The notes under the pieces: generated by a model
Database searches by the model: none
What the model was told of the DNA's origin: nothing
The model's input: only the letters and a program-made list of their open reading frames with translations
Part shown: piece by piece, positions 18,869-27,942 of the stretch
How the letters are laid out: each line of letters starts with the position of its first letter
Numbering within the stretch: the stretch's first letter is position 1
Program-made: the position numbers and the translations under genes
Origin: Bacteroidota bacterium
Lineage (GTDB): Bacteria > Bacteroidota > Bacteroidia > Chitinophagales > Chitinophagaceae
Direction: 5' to 3'
DNA length: 64,000 bases
NCBI GenBank assembly: GCA_947460175.1
Contig: CANHGW010000002.1
Location: 1 to 64,000 of the forward strand

Positions 18869-21811
18869 TTATTTCGAAATCATCACTTTATGGATTGATT
18901 GTTTACCATCCATTTCGAGCTTCACAAAATAGAGTCCGTTTGCCAACGTATTCGTATTTACAATCACTGCATTGGTAGCAACAATACGTTCTTTTTTAGT
19001 GAGTATCGTTTCTCCTATGGCATTCACAAGGGTATATACAAGTTCACCCGACTGAGGAAGCACGATATTCAATTGATTTTTGGCAGGATTAGGATAAATG
19101 GTAGCAAGTAATGAACTCAATGAAGGAATTCCAGTTGAATTACCTAAATCCAATATTTGAATATCATCTATAGCTGCTTCTACCCAAGCTCCTGTACCGC
19201 CTTGAATACTATCTGTAGCTACAAACATCAATTTCACTTTATTGCCATTTGCTTTATTAGGTGACCATATATAACGTCTCCAGCTTACATCAGGTGCATA
19301 AGTGCGCTCTATCAACGTCCAAGAACCACCATTGTCATAAGAAGAATAAACTCTCCACCAGTCTTTACCAGGGTTAGCACCTTGACTGTTTGAATACCAT
19401 CTCCAATAAGAAATTACAGGTTGTGTGTAAGGTGTAATATCAAATTCGCCAGTTATCAAGGAAGTACGACCACCATCCACGTCAGCACTACCTGCTTGTG
19501 AAGTAGGACTAGCTGCATTACCAGTTACAGCACATTTGCCAGTACCTGTGGTGTGATCATTGCCTGTTTGTACTGTATCGCCATTGGTAGCAGATGAAAT
19601 AGGAGTGTTTACAATCCATTTGCCAGCTGTAGCATTATCACCACTTACATTGCCGATGGTCCAGCCTGGTGTGGTGGTAGATATATTGTCAAAGTTTTCT
19701 AAATATACCGAGCTATATCCAATCATTAGGTAGTGAGGGATATTGCGCTTAGCCAATGTGATATTGAACTTAGCATCAAAAGGCGAAGTAGCCGATGGGA
19801 AATTGGTATTATCATATATTGTAAAATAGTACTCATAGATTTCGCCCATAGTAGAAGAAGGGAACGTGCCAGTAAGGTTCAACCCTACTTTTGTCATTAA
19901 TAGTGAATCCACAGTTGTAGCGCCTTTTAATCGATAAAACATTTTCACATCACCCAAAAAGGCAGGATAATCTACAATAGCAGACGCATCAATAGTAACT
20001 GGTGTACCCGAATTGGCCAATCCTGGAGGTGTATGATTCAACTCGGCTGTACTTAATAAGTAAATACCATGTTTAGCAAACGCTTGCACAATAGGTAAAA
20101 AGTGAGGTGTACCGTCATTGAGGTTATTGTTATCATCATCGTATTGCAACGCATCGATTAAGATATCATAATACACTTGTCCTTCTGTGCCATCAGGGCC
20201 TGTAGCCAAACCGAACTGAGAAGCAGCATAAATATCAGACATGGTGTCTACTGCATTGCTTAAAGGCATGCTAGACGATAGATTTACAGCAAAATCCCAC
20301 CAAGCACCGGCTATGATTTCGCCATCTGCATGCACCTGACCTACTAGATCCTGAGGATAAACCTTAGGGTTAATATCATAGCGACGTATGAAGCTAGCAG
20401 GTTGGTTTACATAAAAGCCCTCACCTACAACCGGATTCTTAGTGATACACATAGACCATACATCGGAGTAACCTTCGCCCATACCACCATTGTCAAATGA
20501 GCTGCCATTGGTATCCCAGAAATCATTAGAGATACCATGTCCATATTCGTGATAAATTACTGTATTTACTTGCGAAAGGGCATTGCAACCACCTGCGGTG
20601 GTGTAGAAGTTAATAGAAGTACCATTGTAAAATGCATTGCAATTACCGTCTGTTCTGTCAATACGAGTTAACAATGGAATATCCATAGTAGTAAAGGTTG
20701 GGAACTTAGACTTCATGTAATCGTGTACAAGATTAGTGTGATAGTAACCTGTAAGATGGCGCTCCGTAGCATCTGGACTTGAAGCCGTATACGTTACTAC
20801 ATCATTGTTGTTGATGCCGTTAGCTGTAAACGTAGGAGACACAGTGCCATTAGCACCGGTTACGATTTTGCAATACAAACCAGAAAGAGTGAGCGTTGCA
20901 TTGATAGGACCTGCACCAGGTGCGGTACCTACACCATTGGCGTCGGTATTGTAGTTGGTACCATTTACATTAAACTGCAAATGACGAAGTGGCAAAAGAG
21001 CCATAGGTCCGAAAAGATTAGAAGAAAATACATCGGCTTTGGCTTCAAAACCTATATGTAATACTTTGTTTTGACGATAAAGAATCGTACCATTGATTGC
21101 ATCTACATAAGTGAGGTAATTACCCGGTGTTTCTTTATCATCTTGTGTATGCACATTCACTTTATACACAGGTCTGTATTGAAATGCACCATCTACTGGT
21201 AATGGAAATATCATTAAATCCGCTTCTACAGTAGAGTGAAGGATAGGCGTAACAATAGCTTGCTCAGCTTGTTGTATAGCCTGTGCAGATGAAATAGCCG
21301 GGTTTAGTGTTGGAATAGAACGATGCAAATCGGTACCCACCATTACAATTTTCAAATCTTGTGAAAAACGAACAGTAGTGCGCGACCACAATACGTCCAT
21401 ACCATTGTGTACTTGCTTGAAATCGACATTGATGTATTTGCCATCATTGGTATTGCGGGTCATCACCATTTCATTCAATGGTAAATTAAATCCTGCCAAT
21501 TCGTTTTGCAAAAACAAGATTGCTTTAGTTACAGGATTACTTCCACCTGGGGCGTAGCTGATAGGCTCACCCAAGGCACGATGTGGTAATTGGGTGTAGC
21601 GATTAAAGTGGGCACCCCAACTTGGATATTTTTGCGTAAAGTCTTTCCAGGCTTGCTGTTGAAGCAAATAAGCCTTCGAGATATTCACCTCCTTGGCGTC
21701 ATTGTAAGGAGTCATTGATGGATTAGCATCACCAGGATGATCGGTGTCTCCATGCGCAAACGAAACAGATGCCATCAAAGCCATGGCGAATGAAAAGAAT
21801 ACTTTCTTCAT
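18869..21811 (-). CDS. T9SS-exported M36 (fungalysin) metallopeptidase
   Basis: A 980-residue secreted zinc peptidase. It has a signal peptide (FSFAMALMASVSFA). A propeptide with FTP-like and PepSY-like regions covers about 60-240. The M36 catalytic domain carries HEYGH (His421, Glu422, His425) and the third ligand Glu446 in MGEGYSD. Beyond the protease there is a jelly-roll-like beta region (about 700-890, with the MAM/CUB-like phrase AAIDDIQI). A type A sorting domain follows (ATIYPNPAKNQLNIVL, TLANGLYFVKLEM). It should digest extracellular protein. All zinc ligands are present. It is monocistronic, with a terminator directly downstream. Confidence 0.95.
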   Translation of the reverse strand: MKKVFFSFAMALMASVSFAHGDTDHPGDANPSMTPYNDAKEVNISKAYLLQQQAWKDFTQKYPSWGAHFNRYTQLPHRALGEPISYAPGGSNPVTKAILFLQNELAGFNLPLNEMVMTRNTNDGKYINVDFKQVHNGMDVLWSRTTVRFSQDLKIVMVGTDLHRSIPTLNPAISSAQAIQQAEQAIVTPILHSTVEADLMIFPLPVDGAFQYRPVYKVNVHTQDDKETPGNYLTYVDAINGTILYRQNKVLHIGFEAKADVFSSNLFGPMALLPLRHLQFNVNGTNYNTDANGVGTAPGAGPINATLTLSGLYCKIVTGANGTVSPTFTANGINNNDVVTYTASSPDATERHLTGYYHTNLVHDYMKSKFPTFTTMDIPLLTRIDRTDGNCNAFYNGTSINFYTTAGGCNALSQVNTVIYHEYGHGISNDFWDTNGSSFDNGGMGEGYSDVWSMCITKNPVVGEGFYVNQPASFIRRYDINPKVYPQDLVGQVHADGEIIAGAWWDFAVNLSSSMPLSNAVDTMSDIYAASQFGLATGPDGTEGQVYYDILIDALQYDDDNNNLNDGTPHFLPIVQAFAKHGIYLLSTAELNHTPPGLANSGTPVTIDASAIVDYPAFLGDVKMFYRLKGATTVDSLLMTKVGLNLTGTFPSSTMGEIYEYYFTIYDNTNFPSATSPFDAKFNITLAKRNIPHYLMIGYSSVYLENFDNISTTTPGWTIGNVSGDNATAGKWIVNTPISSATNGDTVQTGNDHTTGTGKCAVTGNAASPTSQAGSADVDGGRTSLITGEFDITPYTQPVISYWRWYSNSQGANPGKDWWRVYSSYDNGGSWTLIERTYAPDVSWRRYIWSPNKANGNKVKLMFVATDSIQGGTGAWVEAAIDDIQILDLGNSTGIPSLSSLLATIYPNPAKNQLNIVLPQSGELVYTLVNAIGETILTKKERIVATNAVIVNTNTLANGLYFVKLEMDGKQSIHKVMISK

Positions 21812-21907
21812 GCGAAATTTATAATTTTAGAAATTAAAAATAAGTGTTTGGAGCCATTGCCCCAACAAAATGCGGTATAATATGTATTTATTGGGGATAA
21901 AGGGAAA

Positions 21908-21970
21908 GGGGTAAATAACTTTTCCAACGGTTCTTTCAACTTTTCCAACGTTTTAAACTTTGGAAAAGGT
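21908..21970. repeat. Palindromic intergenic repeat, copy A
   Basis: The 33-nt palindromic core is at 21938-21970 (AACTTTTCCAAC, 9-nt centre, then imperfect TTTGGAAAAGGT). A half copy precedes it. Positions 21908-21932 match 33711-33735 of copy D over 25 of 25 bases. It lies between two divergent genes, so it is not simply a terminator. Confidence 0.75.
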
Positions 21971-22060
21971 GGAAATTAAGTAAGAATGGTAATTAGGAGA
22001 ATAATTGTCCTAAAAATTTAATAATTATATTTACCTTTATTTTCAGTATAAAATTTAAAT

Positions 22061-22231
22061 ATGAGCAGAATTCTATTTACAGGTTTATTTATTGCAATTA
22101 TTTTATTCATATTTGGTGCAAAAAATGCAGCAAGCGAAGTTTTAGATTGGACGCTTTCTATTGTAAAATGGATTTTAATTATTGGGGGAGTATTTTTTTT
22201 GGGATACATGATTTTTTCAAGGAATAAATAG
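22061..22231 (+). CDS. Small membrane protein, two transmembrane segments (56 residues)
   Basis: ATG at 22061 to TAG at 22231. Two hydrophobic helices, about residues 4-20 (ILFTGLFIAIILFIFG) and 34-50 (WILIIGGVFFLGYMIF), are joined by a short polar loop with a conserved-looking WTLSIVKW; it ends with SRNK. The ORF on the other strand over the same bases is lysine-rich and shows no such organisation. Its stop is 8 bp from the end of the convergent CHAT-protease gene. No family recognised; whether it acts with the CHAT operon is unknown. Confidence 0.6.
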   Translation: MSRILFTGLFIAIILFIFGAKNAASEVLDWTLSIVKWILIIGGVFFLGYMIFSRNK

Positions 22232-22238
22232 TCAATGA

Positions 22239-25200
22239 TCATTTTTCAAGTATTATAAAGCCTCCCCATATAAATGGGGCTTGATATTTCTTTTTCATTG
22301 CAAGCTGTGCTTGTTTTAAAGCTTTTGATTTAGTAATTCCTGTCAAATAATTGCTATAAAAAAGAGCCATTAATTCAGATGTTTGTTCATCTGGCACTTT
22401 CCATAGACTCATAATAAGGCTCTTTGCCCCAGCGAGTTTGAAAGCTCTTTGAAGACCAAATACTCCCTCGCTTCCAATTGTTTCTCCCAGTCCTGTTTCA
22501 CAAGCTGATAAAACAGCAAGATCAAGATTAGCAAAATTCAATCTGGAAATTTCCTGGGCTGAAAGAAAACCATCATTTTCTGTATCAGAGCCTGGACTAA
22601 TATTTGCTCCAGCCAGCACAATTCCGCTTCTAAGCATAGGGCTCAAATTTGTACCTGAATATTTCTCTGTTAGAAAGTTGGAAGAGCTAAAATTGTTTCC
22701 AGGGTAATAGTATCCATGTGTTGCAAGATGAAGTATATCTGGTTTTCTTTTTTCAAGATTACGGAACGATGATTCACTTGCTGAGTCACCTTTAACAAGA
22801 TTTACTTTAATTTCAGGACGAGTGGTAGAAAGTATTATATTGATATCCTGAACTTCTTTGTTTGTAAATGGAAGGCTAGTAAAATTACTCCTATTGCTAC
22901 CAGCCTTGTTGTTACTATTTAAGGAATTACCATAATTTACGCCACCAATCAAAACAGCCGAAGAATATTTTGGATCTTTGTCCTCTGTTTTCATAGCAAT
23001 CTGTCTTGTACTACCCACCAGAATGATATCTAAATTTTTATCATTTAACATTGCAGGAAATGAAACACCATATAAAATTCCACTAACAGAAATGAATGCT
23101 TTTTGAATATTATTAAGATTTCCCTCTAGCGGTTTCCAAATTAGTGAATATAGACTATCTTTTAAATCCCCATATATAGCATTTATTCTTTCTTCAGAAT
23201 TTCCAGGTTGATTTAATAGTTGAATTAAAACTTTTTCTTCGAAAAGTGGAATTAGTTCAGGAGCAGTAAAATCCTTTTTTATCACCAATGCATAGTAGTG
23301 TTCTGAAAGGTCAATATTGTTATGAACAAACTCGATGGAAATTTCATTGTCCTTTAATGCAGCACTAATATTATTCCATTTGATAGACCTTGGATCAAAT
23401 TGTTTAAATCCAGGCATTGAACTTATTTTTGTTTGAATTGCTTTTTCTTTTAGAAGAACATTATTACCAACGTCTTCATTTATGAGGGCTCCTTTATTTT
23501 TAATAAGTTCAATACTATCTCTTTGTTTAATATTATCATAATACTCAGTTTTCAAAGAATCATTAACAGTTCTAAGAAAGTTTCGAGTATTTTCATTGGC
23601 ATATAATGCAATTTCTTTAGTTGATAAAATGTTATTATACATTTTACTCCTAGTTTCAGGGGTATTTGTGGCGATATAAATTGAATTAATTGCTGCAAGA
23701 TTATTGTCAACTAAATTTTTATATTTCTCTCTTTCAATTTCTGTCAAGAATGCATAATTGGCAATAAGTTTATTGAAATAATATTGCTCAAGTTCTTCAA
23801 GATTATTTTTAATCGAGTCATAACCTTTAAGGCTGTATTCAGAAATAGCAGAAGCGAGTAAAACTGAATTGTATAAGTGAATATTGCTTGTTTTGTAATT
23901 CTCACATAACTGTTTTGCTTCCTTTAATAATTGATTGCCTTTTACTTTATCACCCTGTTCTATATAAAAAGATGCAAGCCGGTGCAGTCCTTGAGCATAT
24001 CCTATACTTTTATCCCCATTCGCACTTTTCTCTATATTTAAAACCTCAAGGAAACATGATTCTGCTTCTGCTTTGAATTTTTCAGAACTCGTCATATCCT
24101 TATTGAATATTGAAGCTATTTTATTGAACCACCCTTTTTCAATTAAATCTTCATCACCTTTTCCGTTGAGAGAAACATAATTACAGTAGATACCTTTCAT
24201 TAAAAGGAAAACAGGATACACAGCTTTTTTGTTTCTTTTTTCAGCCAATGGTTTGGCTTTGATTAAATATTTTCCTGCTTCATCGAAATTTCGAGAAATA
24301 ATTTCACTACTTGTTGCACTTAAAAGAAATATAAGATATTGAATAGACTTGAGGCTTTGATCTTTCTCTTCCCATAAGGTTACATTTTTTTCTCTCAATG
24401 TTTTGGCCTTATTAATATCACCTACCTGGAGGTAGTAAGCAGCAAATGTCTCTTGCGACATACAAACATATTCAATATCGTCATTAGTTGTTTTATTAGA
24501 GTATTGGAGTAATTGATTAAAATAGGTTTCTGCTTGAGCGTAACTCCCCTTGTTAAGATTTAAATCTGCTAATGATAGTAATGGAAATATTTTGTAATCT
24601 TGTTCTTCTTTAAGTAAAGAAGTATCTGATAGTTTTAAGGCTTCAATGTATAATTTTTCAGCTAGATCTAAATCAATACGGTTTCTGTCTAGACAATATG
24701 CATAATTAATAGTTGAAGCATATTGATTTGTCAAAGTTTTCCTTTTGTCATAATCTGTTTTTTGAAATAGCCAAGAAAGTATAAAAAACTGAGTAGAAGA
24801 AGTAACATTCCCATACTTTTCATATGCCTTTTTTGAGTATTCTAATGCATCTTTATTTCTACCTTCATTGAACAACTCATCTGATTTATTAATATAACTA
24901 TATCTATCAGCAATTTTCTTATTTACATACATAGAAATACCTGATTCAGTTAGCATATTGATAAAAAGAATAAACAAAATCACTAATAGATAACCCAATG
25001 GCTTTAGTATATTTTTTAATGTAAGATTTCTAGGGAAATCTGAAAATAGAAAAAACATTCCTGCTAATAAAAAAAATATAACCCCAATTGCAACAGCACA
25101 TGCAATTAAGACACCCCCAGTAATTCCAAGGAAATAAAAGAATCCCCAAAAACCTTCTGGCTCTGCAATCATCCATGAAAAATGAATAATATTAATTACT

Positions 25201-25265
25201 AGATAAGATACTACTATTACTATTAGTAACGTAATTATTGAAGAAAGTAATTTGCTAATTCTCAT
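22239..25265 (-). CDS. Membrane-anchored TPR-CHAT caspase-like protease
   Basis: A 1008-residue protein in three parts. Residues 1-115 hold about four transmembrane helices (from 8, 41, 60 and 90). Residues about 125-560 are helical TPR-type repeats (SDELFNEGRNKDALEYSKKA, LAEKLYIEALKLSD, GSYAQAETYFNQLL). Residues about 680-1008 form a CHAT domain, a caspase-related cysteine protease fold: the catalytic His850 lies in LHLATHG and Cys922 in SACETG, followed by GLQRAFKLAGAKSLIMSLW and a C-terminal PFIWGGFIILE strand. Both catalytic residues are present. TPR-CHAT proteins act as sensor-protease pairs, for example Csx29 in type III-E CRISPR and the proteases that cut bacterial gasdermins. It is the last gene of a sigma-anchor-protease operon. 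Confidence 0.9.
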   Translation of the reverse strand: MRISKLLSSIITLLIVIVVSYLVINIIHFSWMIAEPEGFWGFFYFLGITGGVLIACAVAIGVIFFLLAGMFFLFSDFPRNLTLKNILKPLGYLLVILFILFINMLTESGISMYVNKKIADRYSYINKSDELFNEGRNKDALEYSKKAYEKYGNVTSSTQFFILSWLFQKTDYDKRKTLTNQYASTINYAYCLDRNRIDLDLAEKLYIEALKLSDTSLLKEEQDYKIFPLLSLADLNLNKGSYAQAETYFNQLLQYSNKTTNDDIEYVCMSQETFAAYYLQVGDINKAKTLREKNVTLWEEKDQSLKSIQYLIFLLSATSSEIISRNFDEAGKYLIKAKPLAEKRNKKAVYPVFLLMKGIYCNYVSLNGKGDEDLIEKGWFNKIASIFNKDMTSSEKFKAEAESCFLEVLNIEKSANGDKSIGYAQGLHRLASFYIEQGDKVKGNQLLKEAKQLCENYKTSNIHLYNSVLLASAISEYSLKGYDSIKNNLEELEQYYFNKLIANYAFLTEIEREKYKNLVDNNLAAINSIYIATNTPETRSKMYNNILSTKEIALYANENTRNFLRTVNDSLKTEYYDNIKQRDSIELIKNKGALINEDVGNNVLLKEKAIQTKISSMPGFKQFDPRSIKWNNISAALKDNEISIEFVHNNIDLSEHYYALVIKKDFTAPELIPLFEEKVLIQLLNQPGNSEERINAIYGDLKDSLYSLIWKPLEGNLNNIQKAFISVSGILYGVSFPAMLNDKNLDIILVGSTRQIAMKTEDKDPKYSSAVLIGGVNYGNSLNSNNKAGSNRSNFTSLPFTNKEVQDINIILSTTRPEIKVNLVKGDSASESSFRNLEKRKPDILHLATHGYYYPGNNFSSSNFLTEKYSGTNLSPMLRSGIVLAGANISPGSDTENDGFLSAQEISRLNFANLDLAVLSACETGLGETIGSEGVFGLQRAFKLAGAKSLIMSLWKVPDEQTSELMALFYSNYLTGITKSKALKQAQLAMKKKYQAPFIWGGFIILEK

Positions 25266-25309
25266 AGAATATGATATTTCAATTCTTTATATAAAAAAGT
25301 GCTTAAAGA

Positions 25310-26314
25310 TTAAAACCAACGAATTTTATCTAATGTATTTTGGGCTTGACTAGAGAATTTACTGTTACTATTTACTAGCTCATTTAAAAGTTGTTTGGCT
25401 TTTCTCCTTTCACCTAATTTTAAATATGCAAAAGCAAGATGGAATTTAGATTCATCTCGATATATAAATCCTGAAAGTTTTGATAGATATTCTAGATTCA
25501 AAATAGCATCATTTAAATTGTCAGTATTAAGCTGAGCTATAGAAAGGTACAAAGCCAATCCTGAGTTTTTTTCATTGTCGACATGGAGTGAGTTGAATAT
25601 TTCTAGTGCATTATCAAATTTCTTTTGTTTAACCATTGCAATGGCATCCAATAATTGCTTGGTTTCAAGGTCATTATAATTACGAAAATGCTCTTCTCCA
25701 CCTCTTAACCCGTTCTGTTCATTAATAATTTCAGTGCTTGTATAATCAGAAATTGAATTATTGTCAAGATTACTTAAATAATCTGAGTATAGTTTTTTAT
25801 CTGAAAAATGCTGAGGTTGCCAAATTCCTATAAATAGAAGTATGGAAGCTGCAATGCTTAGTGCTTTCAGATATGGGCGTTTTGTTATAGTCAAGCGTGG
25901 TTTTGATTCAGTATTCTTGTCTATCAGCTTTAATTTTCTTTTTAATTCCTGTCTTTTTTCAATCTGAAATGCTTTAGAAATGTTTTTATCAAATTCAAAT
26001 TCTTGAAATTCCTTATCTAACTCAATGATATTTTCCTTTAATTGTTTTCTTTTTTCTATCTGAAATGACTTAGAAATCAAATTATTAAATTCAACTTCTT
26101 TTTTAAATTGTTCTTCTAATTTTTCAATATCATTATCAGTCAATAATTCTAAACTCTTAATTATAGTTTCATCTGAAGAATTTTCTGGCAAATTCTCTAA
26201 TATTAATTCAAGAAACATGCTTATTTCATCTTCACTTAAACTTAAATTGCAACTCTGTAGCTTTGTTTCTAAAAGTATTTTGTACTCTTCAATATAGTTT
26301 TGATCGTTTTTCAT
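25310..26314 (-). CDS. Single-pass membrane protein with cytoplasmic helical arm and outer TPR domain
   Basis: About 334 residues, started at the ATG at 26314 (MKNDQNYIEEYK), two bases past the sigma factor stop; the frame extends four codons to a TTG. The N-terminal 150 residues are charged helices. They contain two similar segments (ISKSFQIEKRKQLKENI and ISKAFQIEKRQELKRKL), an internal duplication of about 45 residues. A transmembrane helix follows (YLKALSIAASILLFIGIW), then a Ser/Asn-rich spacer and TPR-like repeats (AMVKQKKFDNALEIFNSL, FHLAFAYLKLGERRKAKQLL). The position behind an ECF sigma factor and the one-helix topology fit an anti-sigma factor or signal receiver, but no zinc-binding anti-sigma motif is present. 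Confidence 0.7.
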   Translation of the reverse strand: MKNDQNYIEEYKILLETKLQSCNLSLSEDEISMFLELILENLPENSSDETIIKSLELLTDNDIEKLEEQFKKEVEFNNLISKSFQIEKRKQLKENIIELDKEFQEFEFDKNISKAFQIEKRQELKRKLKLIDKNTESKPRLTITKRPYLKALSIAASILLFIGIWQPQHFSDKKLYSDYLSNLDNNSISDYTSTEIINEQNGLRGGEEHFRNYNDLETKQLLDAIAMVKQKKFDNALEIFNSLHVDNEKNSGLALYLSIAQLNTDNLNDAILNLEYLSKLSGFIYRDESKFHLAFAYLKLGERRKAKQLLNELVNSNSKFSSQAQNTLDKIRWF

Positions 26315-26315
26315 T

Positions 26316-26894
26316 TTAAACCCCAATTTTCATTTTTAATTCTTTTCTACATTTATGAACTTGGTTCCTAGCACTAACTTCTGTGTCGAAATTTAATTTT
26401 TTAGCAATTTCTTTCATTGATAAATTTTCATAATAAAAAAGTCTTAATCTTTCATAACATTTATCATTATTAGTTCTTAGTATATCGAACTCCTTAAGTA
26501 ATACGTTCATTTTTTCAGTATTACTTTCATTCTCCTCTTCAATCCAATCATCATATTTTTCTTCCAAATTTTCTTCAAAAATTGTATTTTTAGATTTGAC
26601 GTTATTAAATCTACTTAACAATTGATATTTACAAATACTAGTTAAGTATGTTTCAATTTTTACAGTGAGCTTTAAAGATTTGTTTTGAATCTTTTCGTAA
26701 AGAACAATTGTTGCATCTTGATAAATATCTGATGCATCTTCAACATTAGCATTCATTTTTTTCATAAAATTAATACAAGGTTCTTTGCACTTTAAATAAA
26801 TAAAATTAAAGGCATCTTCATTTTTCAACATTTCATTCAGCAACTCTTGCTCTGAATAATTTTTAAATTTGGTGTATAGATTTGCACTTTTCAT
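26316..26894 (-). CDS. ECF-type RNA polymerase sigma factor
   Basis: A 192-residue sigma-70 family protein. Region 2 is seen in NEDAFNFIYLKCKEPCINF and VEDASDIYQDATIVLYEKI (the DIYQDATIVLY core). Region 4 is seen in YYENLSMKEIAKKLNFDTE followed by ARNQVHKCRKELK, the helix-turn-helix that reads the -35 element. It is the first gene of the operon with the TPR anchor and CHAT protease. The motif GGTTACTT-N12-CTTAT directly upstream recurs three times in front of the divergent operon, suggesting self-regulation and joint control. Confidence 0.88.
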   Translation of the reverse strand: MKSANLYTKFKNYSEQELLNEMLKNEDAFNFIYLKCKEPCINFMKKMNANVEDASDIYQDATIVLYEKIQNKSLKLTVKIETYLTSICKYQLLSRFNNVKSKNTIFEENLEEKYDDWIEEENESNTEKMNVLLKEFDILRTNNDKCYERLRLFYYENLSMKEIAKKLNFDTEVSARNQVHKCRKELKMKIGV

Positions 26895-26921
26895 TAATAA
26901 GTAAAATATAAATAAGTAACC
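26894..26921 (-). promoter_or_regulatory. Putative ECF promoter/operator in front of the sigma gene
   Basis: Minus strand GGTTACTT (26921-26914), 12 nt, then CTTATTAA (26901-26894). It shares GGTTACTT and CTTAT with the three repeats facing the other way at 27099, 27161 and 27230. The -10-like part touches the ATG at 26894, so if it is a promoter the mRNA would be leaderless or translation would start further in; an operator role is the alternative. Confidence 0.5.
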
Positions 26922-26951
26922 AAATATAATTAAAAAAAAATTACTTATTAA
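26894..26951. repeat. Inverted repeat in front of the sigma gene
   Basis: TTAATAAGTAA (26894-26904) and its exact complement TTACTTATTAA (26941-26951) flank a 36-nt A/T-rich centre that holds a further AATAAGTAA at 26911. It may be a regulator binding site or a cruciform-prone arm. Confidence 0.5.
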
Positions 26952-27098
26952 AAGCTGTCAATTTTCCGTTTTGGAAATAATTTAATTTCATAATTAATAA
27001 AAAGTTTAACTGTCCATTTTATATTGAGTAAAGTGTGGCAATAGTTCCTAAAACACATTCATATTGATTTTCATTTTTTAATGAAATGAAATATTTCT

Positions 27099-27260
27099 GG
27101 TTACTTTTTTCAAAAATCCCTATAAAATATTGAATCACATTATATTAATTTATTAAGTCTGGTTACTTTTTTCAAAAAATCTTATAAAATAACGATTACA
27201 GTAATTAGAAAATAAAAAAATAAAAACTTGGTTACTTTTTTCAAAAAATCTTATAAAATA
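27099..27260 (+). promoter_or_regulatory. Three direct repeats GGTTAC...TATAAAATA upstream of the DUF4258 gene
   Basis: 31-nt units at 27099-27129, 27161-27191 and 27230-27260; the second and third are identical, the first has small changes. Each has GGTTACTTTTTTCAAAAA and then CTTATAAAATA, reading toward the gene at 27276. Spacing is 62 and 69 bp. Together with the mirror copy at 26921 this is the main content of the 381-base gap at 26895-27275. They look like tandem promoters for the neighbouring ECF sigma factor or binding sites for a common regulator. Confidence 0.6.
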
Positions 27261-27275
27261 ATAAATACAAATAAA

Positions 27276-27659
27276 ATGAACAATTATCAAGAAAATCAAA
27301 ACAGAGAACTATCTTTTAAAGTTGCTACTAACAAAATAAATGCAACAATGGAATTTAAATTTAAGCATACAGCGCATTCTTATCAACGCTCATGCCAAAG
27401 AGGCTTAGCTAAAAATAAAATCATAGCAACACTTGAGTATGGTGAAGTAGTTCATAAACAAGGATTAATATATTATATACTTGGTGAAAAAAATATTCCT
27501 GATATACTTATCAAACAAAAGCAAAAATTACAAAATACGATAGTAATTGTTGCTGGTGACTCAAATCAAATCATTACTTGTTACAGAAGTGCTAATCCAT
27601 TTAAAAATATTAGAACAAAATCAAAAGAATTATTTAAAAATTTTGGCAATGCAGCATAG
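27276..27659 (+). CDS. DUF4258-like small protein
   Basis: 127 residues from the ATG at 27276; the open frame reaches back to a TTG inside the third GGTTAC repeat, which I reject. The core HTAHSYQRSCQRGLAKNKI, EYGEVVHKQG and VIVAGDSNQIITCYRS matches the layout of DUF4258, a small BECR/RelE-like fold found in toxin-like proteins, where a His and Arg pair and a late strand with CYR are conserved. Assignment is by motif only. It overlaps the next gene by 11 bases. Confidence 0.6.
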   Translation: MNNYQENQNRELSFKVATNKINATMEFKFKHTAHSYQRSCQRGLAKNKIIATLEYGEVVHKQGLIYYILGEKNIPDILIKQKQKLQNTIVIVAGDSNQIITCYRSANPFKNIRTKSKELFKNFGNAA

Positions 27660-27939
27660 AGACATATATCAACACTTAAATTATTCTGAATTGCTCTTAC
27701 TCCCTGAATGGAAGAATAAAAGAATTTCTATTTTAAACAGAGATAACAAAAAATGTAGATGTTGTAATTCAACTAATAATTTGGAAGTACATCATCGCCA
27801 ATATCATATTTCAAAACTTACACAAAAGAAAAAATTGCCATGGGAATATGATACAAATTACCTAATAACCTTATGTTCAAGCTGTCATAAGAAAGGCCAC
27901 ACCATTTATACAATTAAAACATATATAATAAATAAATAA
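27649..27939 (+). CDS. HNH-type zinc-finger nuclease-like protein
   Basis: 96 residues starting at the ATG at 27649 inside the end of the preceding gene. It has the HNH layout: CRCC, then LEVHHRQYH, then LITLCSSCHKKGH. Two CxxC pairs would bind zinc and the HH pair supplies the catalytic histidine. HNH proteins nick or cut DNA, or act as small effectors. The 11-base overlap with the DUF4258-like gene implies translational coupling and a shared task. Confidence 0.75.
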   Translation: MQHRDIYQHLNYSELLLLPEWKNKRISILNRDNKKCRCCNSTNNLEVHHRQYHISKLTQKKKLPWEYDTNYLITLCSSCHKKGHTIYTIKTYIINK

Positions 27940-27942
27940 AAC

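Noticed and set aside
22018-22242. Minus-strand open frame of 74 codons
   Set aside because: Overlaps the plus-strand two-helix membrane protein, which has a clearer structure; this one is low in features.
27099-27260. Possible small CRISPR array
   Set aside because: Three repeats with unequal, AT-rich gaps, ending just before a gene and with no cas genes; they fit promoters or operators better.
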